A stretch of 64,000 nucleotides of DNA from Ornithinibacillus scapharcae TW25. GTDB lineage: Bacteria; Bacillota; Bacilli; Bacillales; Amphibacillaceae. How positions within the stretch are numbered: the stretch's first letter is position 1; the number at the start of each line of letters is the position of its first letter. Positions 34,334 to 43,076 of this stretch are shown here, in pieces. The notes beneath the pieces were generated by a model. It searched no databases. It was given only the letters and a program-made list of their open reading frames with translations, and was not told the origin of the DNA. The position numbers were made by a program, and so were the translations under genes. The stretch covers positions 1 to 64,000 of the forward strand of contig NZ_AEWH01000063.1 in NCBI RefSeq assembly GCF_000190475.1, given 5' to 3'.

Positions 34334-37300
34334 TTAGTTCTTGCCAATGGCTTTTCCATTTCCACCTTTATTTCCTTTACCGTTATTTCCTTTATCGTTA
34401 CCCTTACCATTATTTCCTTTTCCACTATCTCCTTGGCTACCATCTGAAATATATAATTTCCCAGCAGCTTTAGATCTAGTTTCATTTCCAAAGTCATCTA
34501 CTGCAATTACTTCAATCACGGCTCCATTAGCTTTTAATCCAGAAGGAACTGTCCAGTAACCTACATAGTGACCATCTGAAGTCTCATGTAATGGTAATTC
34601 TGTCGGGTTTGATTGTGGTAGGTTCGTTAATGGCATATGAACAACAAATGATGCGTCTAAGCCTGACTCACTATCAAATGTTATTTTGATTGTATCTCCA
34701 GGTTTTAGATTTTTATCCTCGGCTGGTGTAACATTTTCGATTACTGGTGCATTGAAATCAGCGAAAACAGTTAGTGATTGATTTACAGCATTTCCAGCTT
34801 CATCAGTTGCAATGACTTCAATCGTATTCTCACCTTCATCAAGTAAGATACGCTTAGAGAAAGTACCGTTATTCACAGTAGCTTTCTGTCCATTTACAGT
34901 TACAGAAGCTAGATTTTCATCATTAACAGTTCCTTCTACTGTTAATGTTTCACGATTCGTTTTATCACCATCCTGCACATTCGTAATGCTCAATTCTGGA
35001 GCAGTAGTATCTAATGTAACTGTTACAGCTTCAGATTCATTTGCCTCTTCCCCATCAACATACGTTACCGCTGTTAATGTATTTTCACCTTCTTGTAACT
35101 CTACATCAAGTTGGAAAGTACCATCATCTGTCACTTCTACAGAGCCAATCTCATCTCCATTGTTTAAGACAGTGACAGAAGTTGTCGGAGAAGCTGTTCC
35201 TTCAACTGTGACTGTAGCTTCATTTGTAACTGTTCCATCTGTTGGCGAGGTTATTACTGTGTTACCTACTCCATAAGCAACACGAGCTCGAATCATATAG
35301 TTTCCTTCAGCCGCTGGTGATGGTGACCATGCACCGTCCACAACTTGATAGCTTCTTCCAGCATTTTCACCGTTTTCATCAGTAGCTAACCCTGGTACAT
35401 TCGGATTTGCTCCTGTTTGTACGTATACCATGAAGAAATCACCATTAACTTGGATATTATGCTCGCTCAAATCAACAACTGTCCATTGATTTAAGTCACG
35501 AATTGCTTCTGCTTCAATTGGTCCAGCTAGTTTTTCTGCTGGAAGTCCATCTTCACCAGCACTCCAAACCTCAACAGCAAAGTTTGTCGCACCTGGGCTT
35601 GGCCAATCTGTACCATGGAACTGGAATACCCCTTCTGTTACGATTGCTTGCTCTTTACCTTCTGGTAAGGACATCTTTACTGCCCAGCCGTTACCAGCAT
35701 CGTAGAACGCTCTAGCATTTTCGGCAGTACCATCATCATACCCAATTTCTCCACCTGGTACTGTAAAGAATGGTTCTAAGGCAATGTCTATCGCCTTATC
35801 TTCATCAAAAGTCACTTCGATTTCTTGTCCAATGAAATCTCTTGCGATTACTTTTAATGTGTATGTTCCTTCATATGCAGTAATAGAGAAGTTTCCATTT
35901 GCATCTGTAGAAACTGGCTCTACGTTTGCATCCTCTACTAGAAGTAGAGAAGCGCCTTCAATCGGTTCACCCGATTTTTGATTCGTTAACGTACCAGTTA
36001 ATGTTGACTTAGGAAGCTCTTCTAGCATAAAGTTAGCTGTTGCAACACCATCTTGCTCAACCGTCACAGATTGTTCTTGTGCACGGAAACCATATGTTTC
36101 AGCAACCATTGTAAATGTTCCTGCTGGATGCATCATAGAGAAAGATCCATCCTGTGGATTTGTCGAAACAGATCTTCCACTTTCAAGGACAGAAACTGTA
36201 GCGCTTAATGGAAGTCCGTTTAATTTATTACCGCTAGGATTTAACGATACACCATTATCCTTCTCAGGAGTTGCTTTAACATCATCAGCTTTCTCTTTTT
36301 CAGCAGCTTCTTTTTCAGCAGCTTCCTTCTCTGCTAATTCTTTTTCTTCTTTTTCTTTATCCGGAATGATTCCTCCAATGATGCCTAACTGATTACGTAT
36401 TTTTTCTGGTAGATTTAATGATGTGTTCGATAATGCAACATCATCAATATACCAACCTGGTCTAGTAATACTTCCATCGGAATATGCATAGAATCCTAGA
36501 TATACTGTTTGACCAGCATATTCTGTAAGATCAACTTCTGCATCTTCCCAACCAGAAGATTCCCCTTGGAACATTTGTAGCTCTGTCCAATTTTCTAAAT
36601 CAGTGGACACAACAACTTTCCCATAATCCCACGCTCTACCAGTAGAGGATTGTTCAAAGTTGTGCCAACTCTTAAATTGTAAGAAGGACTCACCTTCAGA
36701 AGCTACTTGAACTGGAGGCATTACTAATGTTTCGTCCATACGACTGCTATAATCTCCTGCTAGATTTGTCGCATAAACGTTTTCACCTGAAGTAGCACTA
36801 TTTGGTCCAGATGTTGGTACACCCCATGCCCAGTTACTATTTGTTCCTGTAATATTCCATCCTACAGGATTTGTTTCAAAGTCTTCTGTATAGCCATTTG
36901 TGATTCCTGGTTTAATTTCAACATTATATAAGTCGCTTACGACCTGGTTATTACCAAAGTCTTTTACAATCCAATTATATGTGAAAGTTCCTTCTTGAAG
37001 TTGATCACCTGGGATTATTACAGAATAGGTTCCAGATTGGAAGTTTCCTGATTTACGAGTAGCATCTACACGTTTACTACCATACTGTAATTGTACAGAA
37101 GTTACACTCACATCATCAGAAACAGATACTTCTAATTCTAAGTCTAATCCAGCGTAAGCTTCTGAAGGACCATTATGTTCAACAACTGGAGCTTCGTTAT
37201 CATCTCCATCCTTCATAACCTGACCTTCAATAGAACCCAGCCCATCTGCAATTGTAGAAACAGCAGCAAATGCATCTACCAAGCCATGGCCATAGCCATT

Positions 37301-38752
37301 GTTTGGACTTTCTGGGTATTCGCTGTCTGTTCTTGGAGTAGCAGTATCCATAAGAAGTTGTTCAATTTCATCTACAGTTAAACTAGAGTTCGCAGACTTC
37401 AGCAACGCTATAACACCTGCAACTGCTGGTGTAGCCATTGAGGTACCACTAGCTAAACCATATCCACCACCCGGTAATGAAGAGCGAATGCTTACACCTG
37501 GTGCTGCAACTTCTGGCTTAATTTCACCATATGGAGACGGTCCTCTAAGCGAGAAACTTGCTACCATATCATTAGAATCAGTTGCACCAACTGCAAATGA
37601 TTCTGGATAGTTAGAAGGTGATGCTACTGAACCTGGACCACCAGGATTAAATAATGTCGTGTTCCCTGCAGCAAAAGCTGGGAAGATGTTTGCAGCACGC
37701 CATGCGATTACAACATCACGATACCACTCATCGATACCTGATCCGCCACCCCATGAGTTATTCACGACATCCGGTGCTTTGGAAGCATCTCCACCGGGTG
37801 CCATAATCCACTCAGCTGCTTCTAATAAATCAGAATCATAAGCGCCATCAGCAGTGAATGCTTGTACAGCGATCCATTTTGCTCCTGGAGCAATCCCTAT
37901 TTGGTTTGATCCATTTGGTTCACCACCAACCATTGTCCCCATTGTATGGGAACCATGACCATCATGATCATATGGCTCAGTTTGTCCATTTACTGGGTCA
38001 AAGAAGCTATACGTATGGTCTACCTCACCAGTTGCTGCATCATAGCCACGATACTTTTCTTTTAGTGCTGGATGATCCCACTCAACACCAGTATCAATAT
38101 TTGCTACGACAACACCTGAACCGTCAATACCAAGTCCCCAAACATCAGGAGCGTTTAAACGATCCACATTCCATTCGATGCTTTGTGTACCGGCCTTCGG
38201 TGATTCCTGCACCGCTACTCCTTTGAATAATTGACGTTTTTCGTTTGGAAGAATCTTTTCTACTTCAGGGAATGTAGCAATTTTTTCTGCTACTTCTTTT
38301 GTAGCTGTAACAGCCATACCATTCACGATAAAATATTCCTTAATGTCACTTGCATTTCCTTTGGCAGACTCTGCTTCAAGAAAGCTTGCAACATTTTGCT
38401 GTGATTGGATAGCAGTTGCTTTCAGCTCAGAAATTATAGCTGAACGCTGTACTAGCTCTTTATTAAAAGCTGACAAGCTAGCTCCCTGTGTTTTAGCGAT
38501 CGAATCCTTAGCAATTTTCATTGGGTCAGCCTTATCTTTAAACTTAATTAAAAATGTGACCTTTTCATCTTTTTCAAATTGTTTCTGTAAGTCTTTCCCC
38601 ATTTTGGCTTGTACAATTTCTTTAGAATCTACTAAAGAAGTATGTGGAGCCGCATTAACTTGCGCACCCGAAACAGCCGGAGTAAACAATGAGAAGATCA
38701 TTAGAATCGACGCAATAATACTAAATCTTCTTGCCTGTTTTCTTCTTTTCAA
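34334..38752 (-). CDS. Bacillopeptidase F-like subtilisin (S8) with multidomain C-terminus
   Basis: A 1472-residue secreted protease. The signal peptide is within the first 32 residues. An I9-type propeptide follows (KVTFLIKFKDKADP). The S8 catalytic domain starts near residue 200: Asp in VANIDTGVEWDHPALK, His in DHDGHGSHTMGT, oxyanion Asn region DVVNNSWGGG, Ser in GLASGTSMATPAVAGV. After it come a MAM/jelly-roll-like domain (WAWGVPTSGPNSA), an EKEAA repeat linker, two carboxypeptidase-regulatory-type beta domains, two Ig-like domains (TTSVTVLNNGDEIGSVE) and a C-terminal Gly-Lys-Asn-rich tail of about 33 residues. There is no LPxTG. The start is TTG with GGGGGAGGAATATTC. Probably it degrades extracellular protein for nutrition. 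Confidence 0.9.
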   Translation of the reverse strand: MKRRKQARRFSIIASILMIFSLFTPAVSGAQVNAAPHTSLVDSKEIVQAKMGKDLQKQFEKDEKVTFLIKFKDKADPMKIAKDSIAKTQGASLSAFNKELVQRSAIISELKATAIQSQQNVASFLEAESAKGNASDIKEYFIVNGMAVTATKEVAEKIATFPEVEKILPNEKRQLFKGVAVQESPKAGTQSIEWNVDRLNAPDVWGLGIDGSGVVVANIDTGVEWDHPALKEKYRGYDAATGEVDHTYSFFDPVNGQTEPYDHDGHGSHTMGTMVGGEPNGSNQIGIAPGAKWIAVQAFTADGAYDSDLLEAAEWIMAPGGDASKAPDVVNNSWGGGSGIDEWYRDVVIAWRAANIFPAFAAGNTTLFNPGGPGSVASPSNYPESFAVGATDSNDMVASFSLRGPSPYGEIKPEVAAPGVSIRSSLPGGGYGLASGTSMATPAVAGVIALLKSANSSLTVDEIEQLLMDTATPRTDSEYPESPNNGYGHGLVDAFAAVSTIADGLGSIEGQVMKDGDDNEAPVVEHNGPSEAYAGLDLELEVSVSDDVSVTSVQLQYGSKRVDATRKSGNFQSGTYSVIIPGDQLQEGTFTYNWIVKDFGNNQVVSDLYNVEIKPGITNGYTEDFETNPVGWNITGTNSNWAWGVPTSGPNSATSGENVYATNLAGDYSSRMDETLVMPPVQVASEGESFLQFKSWHNFEQSSTGRAWDYGKVVVSTDLENWTELQMFQGESSGWEDAEVDLTEYAGQTVYLGFYAYSDGSITRPGWYIDDVALSNTSLNLPEKIRNQLGIIGGIIPDKEKEEKELAEKEAAEKEAAEKEKADDVKATPEKDNGVSLNPSGNKLNGLPLSATVSVLESGRSVSTNPQDGSFSMMHPAGTFTMVAETYGFRAQEQSVTVEQDGVATANFMLEELPKSTLTGTLTNQKSGEPIEGASLLLVEDANVEPVSTDANGNFSITAYEGTYTLKVIARDFIGQEIEVTFDEDKAIDIALEPFFTVPGGEIGYDDGTAENARAFYDAGNGWAVKMSLPEGKEQAIVTEGVFQFHGTDWPSPGATNFAVEVWSAGEDGLPAEKLAGPIEAEAIRDLNQWTVVDLSEHNIQVNGDFFMVYVQTGANPNVPGLATDENGENAGRSYQVVDGAWSPSPAAEGNYMIRARVAYGVGNTVITSPTDGTVTNEATVTVEGTASPTTSVTVLNNGDEIGSVEVTDDGTFQLDVELQEGENTLTAVTYVDGEEANESEAVTVTLDTTAPELSITNVQDGDKTNRETLTVEGTVNDENLASVTVNGQKATVNNGTFSKRILLDEGENTIEVIATDEAGNAVNQSLTVFADFNAPVIENVTPAEDKNLKPGDTIKITFDSESGLDASFVVHMPLTNLPQSNPTELPLHETSDGHYVGYWTVPSGLKANGAVIEVIAVDDFGNETRSKAAGKLYISDGSQGDSGKGNNGKGNDKGNNGKGNKGGNGKAIGKN

Positions 38753-39215
38753 GAATATTCCTCCCCCAAATTGATAATTGGTATTAAAAAAACCATACTA
38801 GCCCCCCTTCTACCAAAGTAAGAACAGTGTCTGGTTGTCTAATCAATCTCTAGTTGTTGTAATCACTATAAACGATTAGGTTTGTCATATTCTGTCGTAT
38901 CGCGCTGTTATTTTCTGAATATTTAAAAATGAGTATTAATTACTAAGGGAATAGATGGAAAATTTAAGTAAATAGTTTGATACCAAATTTATTTAACTCT
39001 AATTATCCCTTGTCCTATCAACATTCATCTTTTTCATGAAAATTTTCCAATAATCTTCTTTCCTAGTTAGGAAAGAAAAATAATGATAAAGTCATACAGT
39101 TTTATGGATTATTATTCATTCACTAGGGTTTTCTTTCAATTATCCTAATTTTTTTGGCACAATATATTACTTAAGTAACAAAAATATTTCCGATGATTGC
39201 TACTATTTACTCATT
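38753..39215. other. Upstream region of the protease, no gene
   Basis: A 460-bp AT-rich gap. It holds a 22-bp inverted repeat (39056-39077) and a perfect 12-bp palindrome TTTTCATGAAAA (about 39,032-39,043). No open frame is supported. Confidence 0.5.
39056..39077. promoter_or_regulatory. 22-bp palindrome, candidate operator
   Basis: TTCTTTCCTA-GT-TAGGAAAGAA is a perfect 10-bp inverted repeat with a two-base centre. It lies about 310 bp upstream of the protease start. No T tract and a two-base loop argue against a terminator, so a dimeric regulator site is more likely. Confidence 0.5.
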
Positions 39216-39221
39216 AAAAAA

Positions 39222-39247
39222 AGGAGAAGTTCGTTAGAACTTCTCCT
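39222..39247 (-). terminator. Terminator of ctaB
   Basis: A perfect 11-bp stem AGGAGAAGTTC / GAACTTCTCCT with loop GTTA is followed by T7 on the minus strand. Confidence 0.9.
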
Positions 39248-39263
39248 CATCACCAAACTTATT

Positions 39264-40161
39264 CTACAAATCAAAAATTATTCCCATCAATGAATAGATA
39301 ATGATAGTCGCAAACATCATCGTCATATAAATTAATGAATAAATAAACAACATTTTTGCCCACTTTTTGGAATCCTCTTGTTTATATGCAATCACACTAA
39401 TAATTAACCACATTCCTCCAAGTAAAAGCCCTACTAACATAAGTCCAATACTAAGGGAACCTAGAAGAAAACTCGCAAGAATCATAATAACTAGATACAC
39501 ATTTGTTTGTATATACGTCCTTTTTACCCCTTTAACAACCGGTAACATTGGTACATTGGCTGCTTTATAATCATCATGACGTCTTATCGCAATTGCATAA
39601 AAAATGTGGCATTTGCCATAAAACTGCAATAACAAATAATCCTAATAGTGCCGGATGTGTGATATCTGGATAGATGGCTGCCCATCCAATTAAAGGTGGC
39701 ATTGCTCCTGACAAACTACCAACCTCAGTATTATATACGGTTCTTCTTTTCGTCCACATCGTGTAGGGGACAACGTATAAGAATAATCCCATAAATCCTA
39801 AAAAGGCAGATAACCAAGTGGTAAATGCTAATGCTCCTATCCCAAGGATCGCAAAGATTACCGCCAACCATAAAGTAACTTTAAAGCTTATTTCACCGGT
39901 TACTGTCGGTCTAACCTTTGTTCTTTCCATAATCGCATCGATATCGCGATCATATAAATTATTAAAAGCCCCTGCAGATCCAATAATTAAAGCCGTACCT
40001 ATAATTGCAAGTATCATTTCAGGTATTTTATCAAAAAGACTATAATCGTACGTATACATTGCCAATGTTAATCCTGCTAGCATTGGAATAAGATTTGATT
40101 TTATAATACCTGTTTTTAAAGTTTTATCTAGAGTGATTTTTGTTTCCTTAAAGCTAGTCAT
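39264..40161 (-). pseudogene. ctaB: Protoheme IX farnesyltransferase (CtaB/CyoE), frameshifted
   Basis: Two overlapping frames together give about 300 residues of a UbiA-family prenyltransferase that converts heme B into heme O for terminal oxidases. The first allylic-diphosphate motif NNLYDRDID and MERTKVRPTVTGEIS, plus VYNTEVGSLSGAMPPLIGW, are in the upstream half. The second motif RRHDDYKAANVPMLPVV is in the downstream half. The frame breaks at PHF, where A6 (39599-39604) stands for five A, so the read-as-is protein ends in a short wrong tail. The break may be a read error, since heme O synthesis is usually kept. I start at 40161. The rest of ctaA-ctaG is not in this window. Confidence 0.85.
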
Positions 40162-40339
40162 CGTAAGTTCTATATTCCCTTCTATCAATCCTTAGGACTA
40201 TTCTCCTTATGCACTTCTATCATTGTAACATTTCTTTTCATTTTTTTCTCAGATTAAATAGTACTTTTTGTTGAACAGTGTATAACCAGTGTATTTTTAC
40301 ATTCAACCTAACACCTCTAACACTATGGACAGAACAAAA

Positions 40340-40389
40340 GGACTTAATTCTCCTAATGGTCAATGAGGACATTAGCTAGAATTAAGCCC
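40340..40389 (-). terminator. Candidate terminator of the Nudix gene
   Basis: A long stem (GGACTTAATTCT / AGAATTAAGCCC, one mismatch) has a second inner helix. The T tract is short (TTTT), so it is less certain than the others. Confidence 0.6.
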
Positions 40390-40400
40390 AACTTTCTTTT

Positions 40401-41018
40401 TTAATCTAAGATAACATCTTTTATTGGATTTCGTTTGTAATCAAACAACATTTTTATTTGTGATAGGGTATTTCGTGCCACTGATAGATCTGGTATATTT
40501 TCTTTGGAAAAGAAAGCAACTTGATTCGTCTCTAGACCTGTTTCCGGTGTACCACCAATAAGTTCACATTCTATGAAAATTTTATACACATGGTATGCAG
40601 AAGGAGGGTGTGGGTGGAGTTTTTTGTCAAGAATTGCTATTAATCTACTAGCTTTAACATCATATCCTGATTCTTCCTTCACTTCCTTTTCAGCAACTTC
40701 CCGTGGCGATAAACCAACATCTGCCCAACCACCTGGTAATGACCATTTGTTGTCCATGTTTTCTTTAACCATCAACAGCTTTCCCTCATGGAAAACTACC
40801 GCACGAATGTCGACCTTTGGTGTAGCATAACCAGTTTCATTAGCAAATAAGTCTTTAATTTCTTGTGGATTTGTCCCAGTGTAAGTTGTCATTATCTCGA
40901 TACTTAACTTTCTAATCTCTTCGAATCGCTCTATGTCATAGATGTCACTTGAATACGTCAATCCCGCTTGTGCAATCGCCTGAAGTTCCTTAGCCCATTT
41001 AAGCCAGTTTGGTTCCAA
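40401..41018 (-). CDS. Nudix hydrolase with N-terminal Nudix_hydro_N domain
   Basis: About 205 residues. An N-terminal helical domain (WLKWAKELQAIAQAGLTYS, RFEEIRKLSIEIM) of the Nudix_hydro_N type is followed by the Nudix fold with VDIRAVVFHEGKLLMVKENM. The Nudix box reads GWADVGLSPREVAEKEVKEE and then SGY, so the metal-binding Glu pair is present although the first Glu and the Arg of the classic box are changed, as common in this subfamily. Substrates could be ADP-ribose or similar nucleotides. The start is likely TTG at 41018, six bases after AGAGGTG. An upstream GTG is possible. Confidence 0.8.
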   Translation of the reverse strand: MEPNWLKWAKELQAIAQAGLTYSSDIYDIERFEEIRKLSIEIMTTYTGTNPQEIKDLFANETGYATPKVDIRAVVFHEGKLLMVKENMDNKWSLPGGWADVGLSPREVAEKEVKEESGYDVKASRLIAILDKKLHPHPPSAYHVYKIFIECELIGGTPETGLETNQVAFFSKENIPDLSVARNTLSQIKMLFDYKRNPIKDVILD

Positions 41019-41056
41019 CAATATCACCTCTCAAATTACCATAATTGTCTTGCTGA

Positions 41057-41938
41057 TTAAAAAATTTCCTTAGCGTTTTTTGGAAGCGTATGTACTTTTC
41101 TAAGGTATCTCATCATATTTTGATCATCCTCTAAAATATACTGATACGATAGCGTTTTCGCAACCTCCAATGCTAAGACTCGGAATAATTTACAGGCTAC
41201 AAATAAACTATCCCAAATGTGTTCATAATCACCATCAGCATATGTGCGCACATACATGTCCCAATATTCCTTCGGGAGGTACATTTCAAAGTACTTGCCC
41301 ATTTTACCTGGGGAAATTTGAAAATTGTATTGAATTCCAATCCACCAGGATATGATTTGCTTAAGTCTAGGTCTAATCACTTCCTCAAGCATCTGCTGCG
41401 CATACGGTAACTCTTGTCTCCATATTCCTTTAGCAACATTTTGCGTGCACCACCAGAAATCGTTACAAGCACTAAAATATTCTGCCTTTGATGGTCTTAA
41501 CACCCAATAATCCCTATCAGAGGCTACAGGAATGGATGGCAAGAAATCTTCCTTATCCAATAATGGCTTGGTGAGGCTATCCTGCTTATAATTTTCAAGC
41601 ATGAATTCTTTTGTTTGCAAATGTAAATCAATACGATTTCCATCCTGAAATAGCATTAAATAACCATAGTTTTGGCTGAGATTAACATTTCTACCTAACG
41701 CTTTATCATTTTTCTCTGGCTCCTGTAACATCAGTATCTCACCAAAAACGGATATCCACTGTTCATTCTCTGTAAACGATTCAACATTCGATACAACATA
41801 CACAATATCGTAATCCTGAAAAATATCCGTTGGTGCATTAGCATTCGTTCTAGAGCCATTCATATAGACGGCACGTATTCGATCATCCTCGTTAGCAACA
41901 GAAAGAATTAACTCCATCATCTCTTTTTCAGATCTCAT
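41057..41938 (-). CDS. Aminoglycoside 6-adenylyltransferase-like protein (AadK family)
   Basis: A 293-residue nucleotidyltransferase resembling ANT(6)/AadK, which adenylates streptomycin. The nucleotidyltransferase signature is YMNGSRTNANAPTDIFQDYD with the Asp pair in QDYDIVYVV. NRIDLHLQTKE contains the third acidic residue. SKAEYFSACNDFWWCTQNVAKG and KQIISWWIGIQYNF are characteristic of the family. In Bacillaceae such genes are usually intrinsic and give low-level resistance. Whether it confers resistance here is not shown. It is a single-gene unit. GGGGGAGG lies upstream but somewhat far from the ATG. Confidence 0.85.
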   Translation of the reverse strand: MRSEKEMMELILSVANEDDRIRAVYMNGSRTNANAPTDIFQDYDIVYVVSNVESFTENEQWISVFGEILMLQEPEKNDKALGRNVNLSQNYGYLMLFQDGNRIDLHLQTKEFMLENYKQDSLTKPLLDKEDFLPSIPVASDRDYWVLRPSKAEYFSACNDFWWCTQNVAKGIWRQELPYAQQMLEEVIRPRLKQIISWWIGIQYNFQISPGKMGKYFEMYLPKEYWDMYVRTYADGDYEHIWDSLFVACKLFRVLALEVAKTLSYQYILEDDQNMMRYLRKVHTLPKNAKEIF

Positions 41939-42106
41939 CCGGTTCTCATACCTCCCCCGTTAACTTAAAAATTCTTAATTATCATTCTAACACATGTCCC
42001 AGTACGATAATTAGAAATACATATTCAATATAATTCGACAATACTATGCAGGACTTTTCTCATTTTTCTAGAATACTATCATAACGAACAAAAAGTAGGT
42101 GTTTAC

Positions 42107-42637
42107 ATGAAAGCATTATTAGTAATTGATGTACAAAGAGGAATTGTTGAAATTAAGGATTTTTCGAGAGAGCTTTCCTTAATGGAGAAAGTAATCAAGG
42201 TCTTTAAAGTTCAAAATTATCCTGTTATCTTTATTAAGCACTATGATACGAATATAGAAAGCTCACTCCATAAGGATTCACAAGGGTCTGAATTATATGA
42301 TGGACTAAGTGATTATGCTGAACACATAATCGAAAAAGAAACACCAAGTGCATTCTACAAGACAGATCTCGCGAAATTACTAGAAGAACTTGGCGTAGAC
42401 CAATTGTTTATCACAGGTTTTAATACAGAATTCTGTTGTATGTTTACTGCAATAGCTGCTTACGATCGTGGATATAAGGTAACATTTATTGAAGATGCAA
42501 CAGGTACTGCGAATGATGGGACAGCCTATGAGATGCAGGATTTAGATATTCGTGACTTTGTTGGTACTGTATTACATTGGTCAGAGGCAATCGAAGTATT
42601 AGACTTTGAAGAATATCAGGAGCAATATACATCATGA
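42107..42637 (+). CDS. Isochorismatase-family cysteine hydrolase
   Basis: A 176-residue cysteine hydrolase of the isochorismatase/nicotinamidase fold. Catalytic Asp is in LLVIDVQRGI, Lys in KETPSAFYKTDLAKLL and Cys in ITGFNTEFCCMFTAIAAYDRGY. The Cys-Cys pair makes the exact nucleophile uncertain. Substrates may be an amide or a pteridine; it is not assigned. The ribosome site is not strong. A shared terminator follows. Confidence 0.82.
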   Translation: MKALLVIDVQRGIVEIKDFSRELSLMEKVIKVFKVQNYPVIFIKHYDTNIESSLHKDSQGSELYDGLSDYAEHIIEKETPSAFYKTDLAKLLEELGVDQLFITGFNTEFCCMFTAIAAYDRGYKVTFIEDATGTANDGTAYEMQDLDIRDFVGTVLHWSEAIEVLDFEEYQEQYTS

Positions 42638-42645
42638 TATATAAA

Positions 42646-42674
42646 AAAGCCCTTCTCGTAATGAGAAGGGCTTT
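42646..42674. terminator. Bidirectional terminator
   Basis: A perfect 12-bp stem AAAGCCCTTCTC / GAGAAGGGCTTT with loop GTAAT lies between the isochorismatase-like gene and the converging cold-shock gene. Confidence 0.92.
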
Positions 42675-42685
42675 CTATATACTAC

Positions 42686-42886
42686 TTACGCTTTTTGAAC
42701 GTTAGCAGCTTGTGGTCCACGGTTACCTTCAGTGATTTCAAAAGTAACTTCTTGACCTTCTTCTAGAGTTTTGAAACCGTCGCCTTGAATTGCTGAGAAG
42801 TGTACGAATACATCGTCTCCACCTTCAACTTCGATAAATCCAAAACCTTTTTCTGCGTTAAACCATTTTACTGAACCTTTGTTCAT
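42686..42886 (-). CDS. Cold-shock protein (CspA/CspB family)
   Basis: A 66-residue RNA chaperone with the OB-fold signatures [10 protein letters not shown] (RNP1) and [10 protein letters not shown] (RNP2). [10 protein letters not shown] at the N-terminus and [10 protein letters not shown] at the end are family standard. I start at the ATG at 42886, because GGAGGTTTTTTTA is directly upstream; an in-frame ATG at 42901 overlaps this site. It melts structured mRNA during cold or growth shifts. A long AT-rich leader (about 190 bases) with a small hairpin next to the ribosome site suggests post-transcriptional control. Confidence 0.95.
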   Translation of the reverse strand: MNKGSVKWFNAEKGFGFIEVEGGDDVFVHFSAIQGDGFKTLEEGQEVTFEITEGNRGPQAANVQKA

Positions 42887-42901
42887 TAAAAAAACCTCCA
42901 T

Positions 42902-42914
42902 GTGCTTTTAGCAC
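42902..42914 (-). promoter_or_regulatory. Leader hairpin beside the cold-shock ribosome site
   Basis: GTGCTAAAAGCAC forms a 5-bp stem with a three-base loop immediately upstream of the GGAGG of the cold-shock gene, inside an AT-rich leader. It may affect ribosome access with temperature. The stem is short, so this is weak evidence. Confidence 0.35.
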
Positions 42915-43076
42915 GTTATTACTAATTTCAGTTCAAGATGATAATTCAAGACGAAGATAATCACTAGAAAGTTATTACATAAATCTTGTATATAACACGA
43001 ACATCAATAAGTTAATCTTAGTATAACACGTTTTTAGGAAAAACTATACCTTTTTTATAAAAAGAAATTAAACAAC

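Noticed and set aside
34341-38774. Several plus-strand open frames inside the protease gene
   Set aside because: They are antisense shadows of a GC-richer coding region with low-complexity, unconserved translations.
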